Positions 17,436-25,398 of a DNA stretch of 59,587 bases are shown one piece after another. How positions within the stretch are numbered: position 1 is the stretch's first letter; every line of letters starts with the position of its first letter. Location: NCBI GenBank assembly GCA_903822185.1, contig CAIJOA010000037.1, positions 1 to 59,587 of the forward strand, written 5' to 3'. The stretch comes from an uncultured Rhodospirillales bacterium. GTDB taxonomy: Bacteria > Pseudomonadota > Alphaproteobacteria > ATCC43930 > CGMCC-115725. A program made the position numbers and the translations under genes. The notes under the pieces are model-generated. The model ran no database searches, had not been told where the DNA came from, and worked only from the letters and a program-made list of their open reading frames with translations.

Positions 17436-18184
17436 TCAATGCACGAACCGCTCAGATATTCTATCTCGGCTTCGGCACGATTCTCTTCCTCGGCTTATGG
17501 CAAGCGATCGGCTACTACAAACTGGCTGGCACGGCGTGGCCACCGCTGACCGATGTGCTGGCCTATGCGCTGAGCCCGCTTCATCGGGTGCTGTTCGTCA
17601 ACGCGTTGCTTGCCACGCTTAAATCCGCCGGGCTCGGGTATGTCATCGGCGCGGCCATCGGGATTGCGCTCGCGCTGGTCGGCAATCTGGTGCCGGCGCT
17701 GCGCAAGGGCGCTGATCGCGCCAATGCCTGGATTCATGCGATCCCGATGATCGCGGTCGGGCCGATATTCATGCTGCTGCTTGGCATCGGCGCTGCGCCG
17801 GTCGCCATGGCGGCGTTCGGCGTCGTCTTCATCTTCTACGTCGCGGTGACCTCGGGCTTTGCTCTCGCCTCAAAATCCCATGCCGATGTTATGACCGTGC
17901 TGGGAGCTGGTCGTTACGCGCGGCTGGTTCATCTGACCATCCCGGCGGCGATGCCGGCGATCGTCACCGGGATCAAACTGGCCCTGCCACGGGCAGGGCT
18001 TGGGGCCATTCTCGGCGAATGGTTCGGCGCCTCGCGCGGTATCGGCGTTCTGATGGTCACGGGGATGCAGGAGTTCCAAATGCCGCTTCTTTGGAGCGCG
18101 AGCTTGCTCATGGCCCTGTCGTCCTTGCTGTTCTTCGGCCTCGGCTCGGCGCTGGAACGCTTTGTCGAAGGACGCTTCCGGTGA
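17432..18184 (+). CDS. ABC transporter permease (SsuC/TauC type)
   Basis: A 250-residue inner-membrane permease with about six hydrophobic segments. It has the cytoplasmic EAA-like loop GAGRYARLVHLTIPAAMPAIVTGI (about residues 155-178) that contacts the ATPase. It starts with GTG overlapping the upstream stop and ends overlapping the next permease (GTGA at 18181). With that second permease it should form a heterodimeric channel. The pattern matches nitrate/sulfonate/bicarbonate-family importers. Confidence 0.9.
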   Translation: MINARTAQIFYLGFGTILFLGLWQAIGYYKLAGTAWPPLTDVLAYALSPLHRVLFVNALLATLKSAGLGYVIGAAIGIALALVGNLVPALRKGADRANAWIHAIPMIAVGPIFMLLLGIGAAPVAMAAFGVVFIFYVAVTSGFALASKSHADVMTVLGAGRYARLVHLTIPAAMPAIVTGIKLALPRAGLGAILGEWFGASRGIGVLMVTGMQEFQMPLLWSASLLMALSSLLFFGLGSALERFVEGRFR

Positions 18185-18936
18185 AGGCTCTCCGCTTCAT
18201 AGGGCGCTTCGTCCTCGACAATTGGGGGCTGCTCTTGCTGCTCGCGCTGTGGGAGCTGTGGATCGCGGTCGAGAATCTTAATTCGATCGTCATGCCGCAT
18301 TCCTGGTCCGCGGTTGCGGACATCGTGACCGCGCCGAACGCCTATCTCGCCAATCTCGGGCGCACGGCGATGATTGCGGGGTTGGGCCTCCTCATTGGCG
18401 TTACGGTCGGCACGCTGATCGCCGTCGCCAGTTGGCTGTCGCGTCTCGCCAATGGGTTTCTGTCGGTCGCGGCGCTGATTTTTTCCTCCGTTCCGGTGAT
18501 CGCGTTCATCCCCATTCTTGGCCGGGTGATGGGCTACGAGACGCGGACGGTTCTGGTCATCGTGGCGATCATCTGCTTCTTCCCGTCGTTCGTTTTTACT
18601 GTCTCCGGCCTGCGCGCCTTGCCGCCGGGGGGCGCGGACCTGTTGTCGGTGCTTGGCGGCAGCCAGTTTACGGTGCTGCGTCATATGGCTTTGCCGTCGG
18701 CGCTGCCGAATTGGATGACGGCGTTGCGTCTTGCCGCACCGACCGCGATCCTCGCCGCGATGGCCGCCGAGTTCTTGATGGGAACGCCGGGGCTCGGCTC
18801 GATGGTGCATGATTCGATGAACGCCTTCGAATCCGCCCGCGCCATCGGGGCCAGCATCCTCGCAGCGACCTTGTCGTTGCTGTGTTTCGGTTTGGCGACC
18901 AGAGCCGAGACCGCCGTTCGCGCACGCTGGACCTAA
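18181..18936 (+). CDS. ABC transporter permease (SsuC/TauC type), second subunit
   Basis: A 251-residue permease with about six membrane segments and an EAA-like loop LGGSQFTVLRHMALPSALPNWMTAL. I start it at the GTG at 18181, which overlaps the previous stop (GTGA); the frame stays open upstream, but that part is out of register with any permease N-terminus. The sequence differs clearly from the first permease, so the channel is a heterodimer. It is the last gene of the monooxygenase-ABC operon, and the palindromic repeat at 18955 follows its stop. Confidence 0.9.
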   Translation: MKALRFIGRFVLDNWGLLLLLALWELWIAVENLNSIVMPHSWSAVADIVTAPNAYLANLGRTAMIAGLGLLIGVTVGTLIAVASWLSRLANGFLSVAALIFSSVPVIAFIPILGRVMGYETRTVLVIVAIICFFPSFVFTVSGLRALPPGGADLLSVLGGSQFTVLRHMALPSALPNWMTALRLAAPTAILAAMAAEFLMGTPGLGSMVHDSMNAFESARAIGASILAATLSLLCFGLATRAETAVRARWT

Positions 18937-18954
18937 GCCCAGTCGGAATATCGG

Positions 18955-19069
18955 TGAGAAGAAAAATGCACCACGGAGACACGGAGGTCACGGAGAAGAA
19001 GTTTTAAGGCGCCTTCGCGCCTTTATTTCTTCTCCCTGCTTCTCCATGTCTCCGTGTTGAATCTTCTCA
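18955..19069. repeat. 115-bp imperfect palindromic repeat (CACGGAGA type) with central hairpin
   Basis: The two arms begin TGAGAAGA/TCTTCTCA (18955-18962, 19062-19069). They continue through CACGGAGACACGGAGG-like sequence on the left and its reverse complement on the right (CTCCATGTCTCCGTG). The centre is a perfect AAGGCGC-CTTC-GCGCCTT hairpin (19006-19023). It fills the gap between two convergent genes and includes the stop codon of the minus-strand gene. It resembles widespread intergenic palindromes built on a CACGGAGACACGGAG motif and may double as a bidirectional terminator. Confidence 0.75.
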
Positions 19070-20089
19070 GAGCGTCCGCAGTGCTTCTTCGAGCGGTCCC
19101 AGATCGATGATCTTCGAGCGGTCGGGGATGTTGGTGCGGCCGCTGATGGCGGCGAACTCGTACATCCGGTCGATCTGTTGTGGCGAGAACCAGAGCGGTC
19201 CTTTGCCGCCATCGACGCGGGACAGGCTTTTGTAGATTTCGGCCTGGCGCTTTTGCACCTTCGGGTCGAGTGCACGCTCGGCGAGATATTTCTTGGTGAT
19301 GATATCGGTGAGGTAATCGGGATCTTTGTCGTTGACCGCAACGCCCCGCAACAAGGCGCGCAAGTACCGGACAACGGCCGGCCGGTTCTTTTCCAGCGTC
19401 TCGCGTTTGACCGTGTAGAGACCATCCGGCAGGTCGTAGCCCATGCTGGTGAAGGTCGTGACGAAGAAGTCCTCGCCCGGCTTCATCCCGCGCATCTCGA
19501 GGATGATCGGTGAGCGATCGACGTAGGAGAAATACCCCTCGCCATCGCCGTTCAGCAGCGTATCCGCCGAAAAGCCTGTCGGGCGCGGCGTGTAGCGGGT
19601 CGGCTGCTTGTTGTATTTAAGGATGCCGTCGATGGTTTCGCTGTAATAGGTGAATTGCAGCAGGATGCGCTTATCGACAATGTCGGCGGCGTTGCGGATC
19701 GGCGCTTTCGGCAGGGACATCAGCCCGGCCGGGTTCTTCGGATAGTTCGAGGCGATGATGACGAAGTCGTTGTTCTTCGCCACCGCATCGACGACGCCGA
19801 ACCAGTTGCCGATGGCGATGTCGAACCGGCCTGCCGACAAAGCGGTCAGGGTCGGTGGCGCATTGGGGCCGCCGGGATTGATCTCCTCGGCGATGTTCTC
19901 GGCCTCGAAGAATTTTTTGTCGGTCGCAGTCCAGTGCGCGCCCCACTGTGCATCCACTGCGCTGAGGAAACCAGTACGGAAGGTAACGGCCGCGTCCGCT
20001 GCCTTTGCCTTCACGAACGGCGCCGCCACCGCAAGCGCCGTACCGCCCGCCAATACAGACCGCCGCGTGATCGTGGATGGAGGTGACAT
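19067..20089 (-). CDS. Tat-exported ABC substrate-binding protein (NMT1/SsuA type)
   Basis: A 340-residue binding protein. It begins MSPPSTITRRSVLAGGTALA: the twin Arg followed by SVL and a hydrophobic stretch, with a cut near KAKA|AD, marks a Tat signal. The mature part (FRTGFLSAVDAQWGAHWTATDKKFFEAENI) is typical of NMT1/sulfonate-type receptors. The start at 20089 is chosen over the longer frame because AAGGAGC precedes it by 6 nt. It converges on the monooxygenase-ABC operon, which lacks its own binding protein, so it is the probable receptor of that importer but is transcribed separately. Confidence 0.85.
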   Translation of the reverse strand: MSPPSTITRRSVLAGGTALAVAAPFVKAKAADAAVTFRTGFLSAVDAQWGAHWTATDKKFFEAENIAEEINPGGPNAPPTLTALSAGRFDIAIGNWFGVVDAVAKNNDFVIIASNYPKNPAGLMSLPKAPIRNAADIVDKRILLQFTYYSETIDGILKYNKQPTRYTPRPTGFSADTLLNGDGEGYFSYVDRSPIILEMRGMKPGEDFFVTTFTSMGYDLPDGLYTVKRETLEKNRPAVVRYLRALLRGVAVNDKDPDYLTDIITKKYLAERALDPKVQKRQAEIYKSLSRVDGGKGPLWFSPQQIDRMYEFAAISGRTNIPDRSKIIDLGPLEEALRTL

Positions 20090-20210
20090 TTTCTGCTCCT
20101 TAATGACGTCGTTTAGCCCTAAAAAACGATGCAAAAACGAGGCCATGGCGGATGAACGTGGCGGCAAGATATCCTTATTTCATCGGTATTTTTGAAGACA
20201 ATGAGTCATA

Positions 20211-20222
20211 GTGCAATTGCAC
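20211..20222. promoter_or_regulatory. Perfect 12-bp palindrome, possible operator
   Basis: GTGCAATTGCAC lies 122 bp upstream of the Tat-exported binding-protein start and just after the next minus-strand gene. Flanking ACCGAT repeats occur on the plus strand. It could be a repressor site; no regulator can be assigned. Confidence 0.3.
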
Positions 20223-20243
20223 CGATTGAAAGACCGATTTCGG

Positions 20244-21053
20244 TCAGGTTCCGACGCGCAGCGTGCTGGTCAGGCCGCGCAATGTCGCGATGATGCTGAG
20301 TGCGGTGATTCGCGCCGTCGCGGGGTTTTCGGCGCTGGGAATGTTCTCGATCGACATCGTAAAGTGCGCGCTGTCGGCATGAACTTCAATCGAATGAGTG
20401 TTGCGGGTCAAAGCCGGATCGGCCCAGATTTCGAGCATCGTCTTATCAGGGCCGATCCCCGCCAGCGATAACGCCGCCGCAACATTGACGTTGGCGGGAA
20501 AACCGCGAGCGCCTTCACGCGCCGTGCCTTCGAAAATCCGTGTCGGGCGGTCGATTGTATCGACATCGATTTGTTGCGCTGTCAGATATGGCGCGCCGCG
20601 CAGTGATTTCGGTGGCTTGCGGCTGACCATGCGGACCGAATGAATCGTTCCTTCGGCGGCAGCCCGTACGGCATCGAGTCCAAGCAAGGCGCCGGTAACG
20701 AGAATGATCCGCGCCTGTCGTTGCTTGGCGCGCTCGATCAGGTCTGGCGCTTCGAGCATACCGGCGCCGCTGACGGTGACGAGGGTGCAGCCTGCTTCGA
20801 TCGCTGCTTCGGCAATCGTGCGAAAAGCACGGACGGGCGCGCACTCGACGATGATATCGGCCTCGGCCGCGATCATGGCGATGGGAATGACCGGTACGGC
20901 TATCGAAACTTCGCGCAATCGCCGTTCGGCAATGTCGGCTCGGCCGGCGGCAACACCCACCAGTTGAAGGCCGGGAATGCCGCCGTCATGAAGGGCACGC
21001 GCGACCGGCAGCCCGATCGTGCCGAGACCAGCGACGCCGACCTTCAACGTCAT
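20244..21053 (-). CDS. L-aspartate dehydrogenase family protein (NadX-like)
   Basis: A 269-residue NAD(P)-binding protein. The Rossmann motif GVAGLGTIGLPVARAL lies at the extreme N-terminus, which supports the ATG at 21053 rather than a longer frame. The body resembles aspartate dehydrogenase (NadX/DUF108): VSGAGMLEAPDLIERA is followed by a SRKPPKSLRGAPYL segment and a GFPANVNVAAALSLAG segment. The last is the conserved nucleotide/substrate-site loop (FPxNVNVAAAxxLA). Family members oxidatively deaminate aspartate to iminoaspartate. It follows the alpha/beta-hydrolase gene by 10 bp and is probably co-transcribed, so an alternative amino-acid-like substrate is possible. Confidence 0.85.
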   Translation of the reverse strand: MTLKVGVAGLGTIGLPVARALHDGGIPGLQLVGVAAGRADIAERRLREVSIAVPVIPIAMIAAEADIIVECAPVRAFRTIAEAAIEAGCTLVTVSGAGMLEAPDLIERAKQRQARIILVTGALLGLDAVRAAAEGTIHSVRMVSRKPPKSLRGAPYLTAQQIDVDTIDRPTRIFEGTAREGARGFPANVNVAAALSLAGIGPDKTMLEIWADPALTRNTHSIEVHADSAHFTMSIENIPSAENPATARITALSIIATLRGLTSTLRVGT

Positions 21054-21063
21054 TGCCGGTGCG

Positions 21064-21924
21064 TCATGAGGTCTGCCGGCGAAGGAAGTCACGCCAAACC
21101 GGTGCGATGCGGCCACCCTGGAAATCGGAGGTGATGGGATAGGGGACTTGGCCGAAGCTGCCATACCATTCGGCTTCGGTACAAACCGGGTCGTGATATT
21201 CCGCCTTCGGCAATAATTTGCCGAGGCGTTGTGCCGCTTCGGTCGGGTGAGTCGGATCGACACCACCCGTGACGGTGGCTGGAACTTTGATCGAGGCCCA
21301 CTCGTCGTCGGTGAGGCGGCAACCGGTGATCGGCAGGTCGGCGCTGGTATTGAAGAAGGCTTCCCAATAGGCCATCTGGCGAATGAAGTCGGTTGGCTTC
21401 ATCGCCAGCAGCCGATCGCGGTTGCCGGGATTCTGTTTGATCGATTCCGCAAAATGATTGGTTGCGGCAACGGCTTCCATACCGCCGCGCAATGCCGCCC
21501 GCGTATAGGCCTGATAGAAATTTTTCGGCAGACGATTCGCGGGATAGTCACCGCCCGAGCACCAGCACAACAGCAGCCCCTTCACCAGTTCCGGATATTT
21601 GACGCAGAGCAGGGGGGTCGTGCGGCAACCGGCATATTCGCCGACATAGCAAGGACCGAGCTTCAGCGTACGGATCAGGGCGGCAAGATCGTCGGCCCAA
21701 TAATCGGCTTCGGACTGGTCGCCGGCGATGACGATATCGGCGCGCGCATCGGTGTTGCGGCGGTCCCAGGTGATGACGTGATAATCCTTGGCGAGTTCGG
21801 TCGCGATCACGCGCTGCACATAGCCGCCCCATCGCCCACCCGGCGTCAGAACGACATCGACGGGATTGCCGACGCCGAATTCCTGGTAGCTGACGGTGCA
21901 GTTATTGACGATGAGTTCGGGCAT
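21064..21924 (-). CDS. Alpha/beta-hydrolase fold protein lacking the Ser nucleophile
   Basis: A 286-residue alpha/beta-hydrolase homologue; GGGAGAT upstream of the ATG at 21924 supports the start. The nucleophile elbow, normally G-x-S-x-G, reads G95-E-Y97-A-G99 (YVGEYAG), so Tyr replaces Ser. The oxyanion-strand region (LTPGGRWGG) and the later GGVDPTHP acid loop are recognisable, and a His follows in AEYHDP. With no Ser, Cys or Asp nucleophile it is unlikely to be an ordinary hydrolase. Cofactor-free dioxygenases, lyases and non-catalytic members exist in this fold. It is paired with the NadX-like gene and divergent from an ABC importer. Confidence 0.75.
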   Translation of the reverse strand: MPELIVNNCTVSYQEFGVGNPVDVVLTPGGRWGGYVQRVIATELAKDYHVITWDRRNTDARADIVIAGDQSEADYWADDLAALIRTLKLGPCYVGEYAGCRTTPLLCVKYPELVKGLLLCWCSGGDYPANRLPKNFYQAYTRAALRGGMEAVAATNHFAESIKQNPGNRDRLLAMKPTDFIRQMAYWEAFFNTSADLPITGCRLTDDEWASIKVPATVTGGVDPTHPTEAAQRLGKLLPKAEYHDPVCTEAEWYGSFGQVPYPITSDFQGGRIAPVWRDFLRRQTS

Positions 21925-22042
21925 GCGGACGATCTCCCAACAACAAGACAGTGCAACCGCGCGGCGGATGTCGAACAAGCTACGCGCATCGACGCGAGTA
22001 GGGTACTATTGAACTCGAAAGCGAGGCGAGCCGAATTTCGTC

Positions 22043-22864
22043 ATGGCGATTATCGAAGTTACCGGGGTCAGCAAGACATATCACGATCAGAGCAGCGGCC
22101 GTGCCGTCCGCACGCTCGACAATGTCAGCATCTCCGCGCCCGAGAATGATTTCCTGATCCTGCTTGGTCCCAGCGGTTGCGGCAAATCGACGCTTCTCAA
22201 CATCATTGCCGGTCTCACATCGTTCGATGATGACGGCGGACGCGTGCTGGTGCAGGGCAAACCTGTCACCGGGCCTAATCCGAAACTGATGGCCTATATG
22301 TTTCAGGACCCGGTGCTCTATCCCTGGCGTACCGTGCTGAAGAATGTCGAGTTCGGGCTCGAGGCCCAAGGTATTTCGAAAGACGAAAGACGCGAGCGGG
22401 CGTTGAAATATCTTCGCCTCGTCGGTCTTGAAGAATTTGCCCATGCCTATCCGCGCCAATTGTCGGGCGGCATGGCGCAGCGCGTCGCGATCTGCCGTTC
22501 TCTGGCGCTCGAAACCGATATCGTTTTGATGGACGAACCCTTCGCCGCTCTGGATGAGCAATCGCGTATCTTGATCGGCGACGAATTGGTATCGATTTGG
22601 CGGCAGGTGAGGCGGACGATTGTCTTCGTGACACACAGCCTCACCGAAGCGGTCTATCTCGGGCAACGCATCGCGCTGTTCTCGGCTCGGCCCGGCCGGA
22701 TCAAGCTTGAGATCGCCAATCCGCTGCCGCGGCCGCGCTCTATCGGCACGGCGGAATTCAACCAGATGGTCGATACGTTGTGGACGCAGTTGAAGGCCGA
22801 ATCGCTGGCGTCGATCAAGCGCGAGCCGGCCGAGCAGGAAAAAATCCTGCTGCCCAAGGAATGA
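22043..22864 (+). CDS. ABC transporter ATP-binding protein (nitrate/sulfonate type)
   Basis: A 273-residue ATPase with Walker A GPSGCGKST, signature LSGGMAQR, Walker B VLMDEPFAAL and H-loop VTHSLTEAV. It starts a four-gene operon (ATPase, permease, permease, binding protein). The next gene begins 3 bp after its stop with GTG. The ribosome site is weak. It is divergent from the hydrolase/NadX-like pair across 118 bp, so the two units may share regulation. Confidence 0.9.
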   Translation: MAIIEVTGVSKTYHDQSSGRAVRTLDNVSISAPENDFLILLGPSGCGKSTLLNIIAGLTSFDDDGGRVLVQGKPVTGPNPKLMAYMFQDPVLYPWRTVLKNVEFGLEAQGISKDERRERALKYLRLVGLEEFAHAYPRQLSGGMAQRVAICRSLALETDIVLMDEPFAALDEQSRILIGDELVSIWRQVRRTIVFVTHSLTEAVYLGQRIALFSARPGRIKLEIANPLPRPRSIGTAEFNQMVDTLWTQLKAESLASIKREPAEQEKILLPKE

Positions 22865-22867
22865 TGC

Positions 22868-23620
22868 GTGCATAGAGTTCCGCCCGCCCTGACGCGCCTC
22901 GCGTTGATTTTGGCGCTGTTGGCCGTGTGGGAACTTGCGACGAGGCTAACCTCCGTCAATGTGATCCTCATTGCCCCGCCCAGCATCGTGTTGTGGGAAA
23001 TCGTCAGGGTCTTCGCCGGGTTAAGCGTGCCAGATTTCTATCTGAACGCGGGTATCACCTTGGCCGAGATTGCGGTGGCATATGCGATTGCGGCTGTGTT
23101 CGGCGTGCTTATGGGCATCGCCGTCGCGAGTTCCAAAGTCATCGGCGACGCCTTCGAGCCGATCCTGTTAGTGCTCTATGCCATCCCGAAGATCATTCTT
23201 TATCCTGTCATCGTGCTGATGATCGGCACCGGTTATGCCTCAAAAATATCGTTCGGCATTCTGGTCGGAATTTTCGTCATCATTTTTAATACGGCCGCCG
23301 GGCTGCGGCAGGTCGAGCCGAATTACGTCCGACTTGCTCATTCGCTCGGCTACGGCAAAGGCAAAATCTTCTTCAAGGTCGAGCTGCCGGCGGCGGCACA
23401 GACGATCCTGTCCGGCCTTCGACTCGGTTTCGGCTACACGATCATCGGCGTCATCACCGGCGAATTGCTGGTGGTCAATGTGGGGCTTGGTTTTTTGATC
23501 GACTGGGCATCGGTCAATTATCATACGGCCCAGCTTTACGCGGTCGTTCTCATCACCCTCGCGATCGGCGTCGTCGCCAATCTAGTCGTCAGCCGTCTTG
23601 AACGGCGCTGGGTGCGATGA
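22868..23620 (+). CDS. ABC transporter permease
   Basis: A 250-residue membrane protein with about six hydrophobic segments and an EAA-like loop (SLGYGKGKIFFKVELPAAAQ, about residues 155-175). The GTG start follows the ATPase stop by 3 bp, and an in-frame stop excludes anything longer. The stop overlaps the next permease (ATGA). It belongs to the nitrate/sulfonate/NMT1-type importer family. Confidence 0.9.
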   Translation: MHRVPPALTRLALILALLAVWELATRLTSVNVILIAPPSIVLWEIVRVFAGLSVPDFYLNAGITLAEIAVAYAIAAVFGVLMGIAVASSKVIGDAFEPILLVLYAIPKIILYPVIVLMIGTGYASKISFGILVGIFVIIFNTAAGLRQVEPNYVRLAHSLGYGKGKIFFKVELPAAAQTILSGLRLGFGYTIIGVITGELLVVNVGLGFLIDWASVNYHTAQLYAVVLITLAIGVVANLVVSRLERRWVR

Positions 23621-24381
23621 TGTCGTCAGCAAAGCGCGATCACTATCTGGCTTTGACGATCCGCACGATCGCGATCTTGCTGTTTCTCTTGCTTTGGTAT
23701 CTTGCGGTGAAGCTCGAATGGATCGATTCGATGTTTCTGGCCAGCCCGCTCGACACGCTGCAGCATCTGATCCCGGTAACGCGAAAGGCGGCGCCCGATC
23801 TCTATGCGACGCTCACATCTTTCAGCGTCGCTTTCGTCACCGGCGTCTTGTTTGCGCTACTGGTTGGCTTCGTGCTCAGTATTTCGGATTACAACCGTAA
23901 GGTTTTCGTGCCGTTGCTGGTGCTGGGTGTCACCATTCCCAAAGTGACGTTGATGCCGTTGTTCATCCTCTGGTTCGGAATCGAACAATTGCCGATCATT
24001 GTCTTCGGCGCTCTGTCGGCTTTTTTCCCGATGGTGGTGAATGTTCTGTCGGCGACCGGTGAAGTGAAGCCGAACCAAATTCTGCTCGCCAAGGCGATGG
24101 GTTTCAGCCGGTTGCAGATTTACCGCAAGGTGATTTTCCCGGCGATGCTGCCGGTCCTGATCTCGGGTCTGTTCTATGCCTGCAATGCGGCGATGATGGG
24201 TGTCTTCATCGTCGAGCTGGCTCTCGCCCGGCATGGGCTTGGCGCGTTCGTGCATGATCTGGCGATGACGTTTCGCACCGCCGATATGTATGCGGCGGTG
24301 GTGCTGACCGCGTCGATCACGGTCTTCATCAACATGGCGCTTTGGTATGGCGCACGATATTTTGGCCGCTGGCGTGTTTGA
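23617..24381 (+). CDS. ABC transporter permease, second subunit
   Basis: A 254-residue permease with about six membrane segments and an EAA-like loop KAMGFSRLQIYRKVIFPAML. The ATG overlaps the preceding stop by 4 nt. With the previous gene it forms a heteromeric channel. The binding-protein gene follows after a 39-bp gap, giving a complete importer. Confidence 0.9.
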   Translation: MMSSAKRDHYLALTIRTIAILLFLLLWYLAVKLEWIDSMFLASPLDTLQHLIPVTRKAAPDLYATLTSFSVAFVTGVLFALLVGFVLSISDYNRKVFVPLLVLGVTIPKVTLMPLFILWFGIEQLPIIVFGALSAFFPMVVNVLSATGEVKPNQILLAKAMGFSRLQIYRKVIFPAMLPVLISGLFYACNAAMMGVFIVELALARHGLGAFVHDLAMTFRTADMYAAVVLTASITVFINMALWYGARYFGRWRV

Positions 24382-24420
24382 CATGCGGCATGGGTTTTCA
24401 CCGGACAGGGGGACGCAGTG

Positions 24421-25374
24421 ATGAAATCGGCATTGGTTTGGGGAATCGTTCTGCTCGGTCTGACGACGCATCTCGCCGCGGCACAGGACAAGGTCAAATA
24501 CGGTTCGGCGGTCAAACTGTCACCGGTCTATTACCTGCCGGTTCTCGCAGCGCAGGAACAAGGTTTCTTCAAGAAGAACAATCTCGACGTTGAGTGGGTG
24601 CCGGCGAATAGCGGTCCCGATTTCCAGCGCAACCTCGCCGCCGGCGCGATCCAGATCGGTGCATCGACCGGGGCGACGGATATTCCGGCGATCGGCAAGG
24701 GCGCGCCCTCGGTGATTGTGGCCAATCTTCAATCGAGCGACAATTTCGGGATCTGGGTTTCGACCAAAGGCCATATCAATACGGTGCAGGACCTGAAAGG
24801 CGCGAAGATCGGCGTTTCCCGCCTTGGCGGTGCCGAACATGCCTATGGCCGTCTTGTCGCCAATAAGCTCGGCTTTACCAACGACGTGCAATTCACCTCA
24901 AGCGGCAGCGTCGAAGCCAGCATGGCGATGCTGGTGACGAACGGCATCGATGGTGTCGTCTTGACGCCGCATCAGATGATCGATCTTTCTCTTCAGGGCA
25001 AGGTGAAGGAAATTGCCGAGGTCGAAAAATACAAGCCGCAGCCTTGGATTTCCTACACCCTGACCGCCAGCAAGGACTTCGTTTCCAAACAGCCCGAGGT
25101 CGCGCGCCGCGTCGTGCAGTCGATCATGCAGGCCAATGCTTTCATCATCAGCAAGGAAGGCCGTCCTTGGGCGATCGCGAAGATGAAAGAGATGAGCAAC
25201 TATTCCGATCCGGCGGCGGATTCGGTTTATGCAGAAACGACACTCAGCACCGATGGTAAGATCGAGCGTGTAGCGGTTAAGAACGTCGTCGATTTCATGG
25301 TGCAGTACGACCTTCTGAAGGCCGAAGACGTGCCCAATATCGACGTGTTGTTTACCGACGCTTTGATGAAATAA
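24421..25374 (+). CDS. ABC transporter substrate-binding protein (NMT1/SsuA type)
   Basis: A 317-residue exported receptor. The Sec signal peptide occupies residues 1-20 with a cut at LAAA|QD. The mature start VKYGSAVKLSPVYYLPVLAAQEQG and the helix GFFKKNNLDVEWVPAN match NMT1/THI5-like receptors. The ATG at 24421 is preferred over the GTG 3 nt earlier; AGGGGG lies upstream of both. It closes the operon beginning at 22043. Ligand unknown; the neighbouring esterase and oxygenases suggest an organic acid, which is inference. Confidence 0.88.
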   Translation: MKSALVWGIVLLGLTTHLAAAQDKVKYGSAVKLSPVYYLPVLAAQEQGFFKKNNLDVEWVPANSGPDFQRNLAAGAIQIGASTGATDIPAIGKGAPSVIVANLQSSDNFGIWVSTKGHINTVQDLKGAKIGVSRLGGAEHAYGRLVANKLGFTNDVQFTSSGSVEASMAMLVTNGIDGVVLTPHQMIDLSLQGKVKEIAEVEKYKPQPWISYTLTASKDFVSKQPEVARRVVQSIMQANAFIISKEGRPWAIAKMKEMSNYSDPAADSVYAETTLSTDGKIERVAVKNVVDFMVQYDLLKAEDVPNIDVLFTDALMK

Positions 25375-25398
25375 CGCCGGGCGTGCGCGGGGTCGCTG

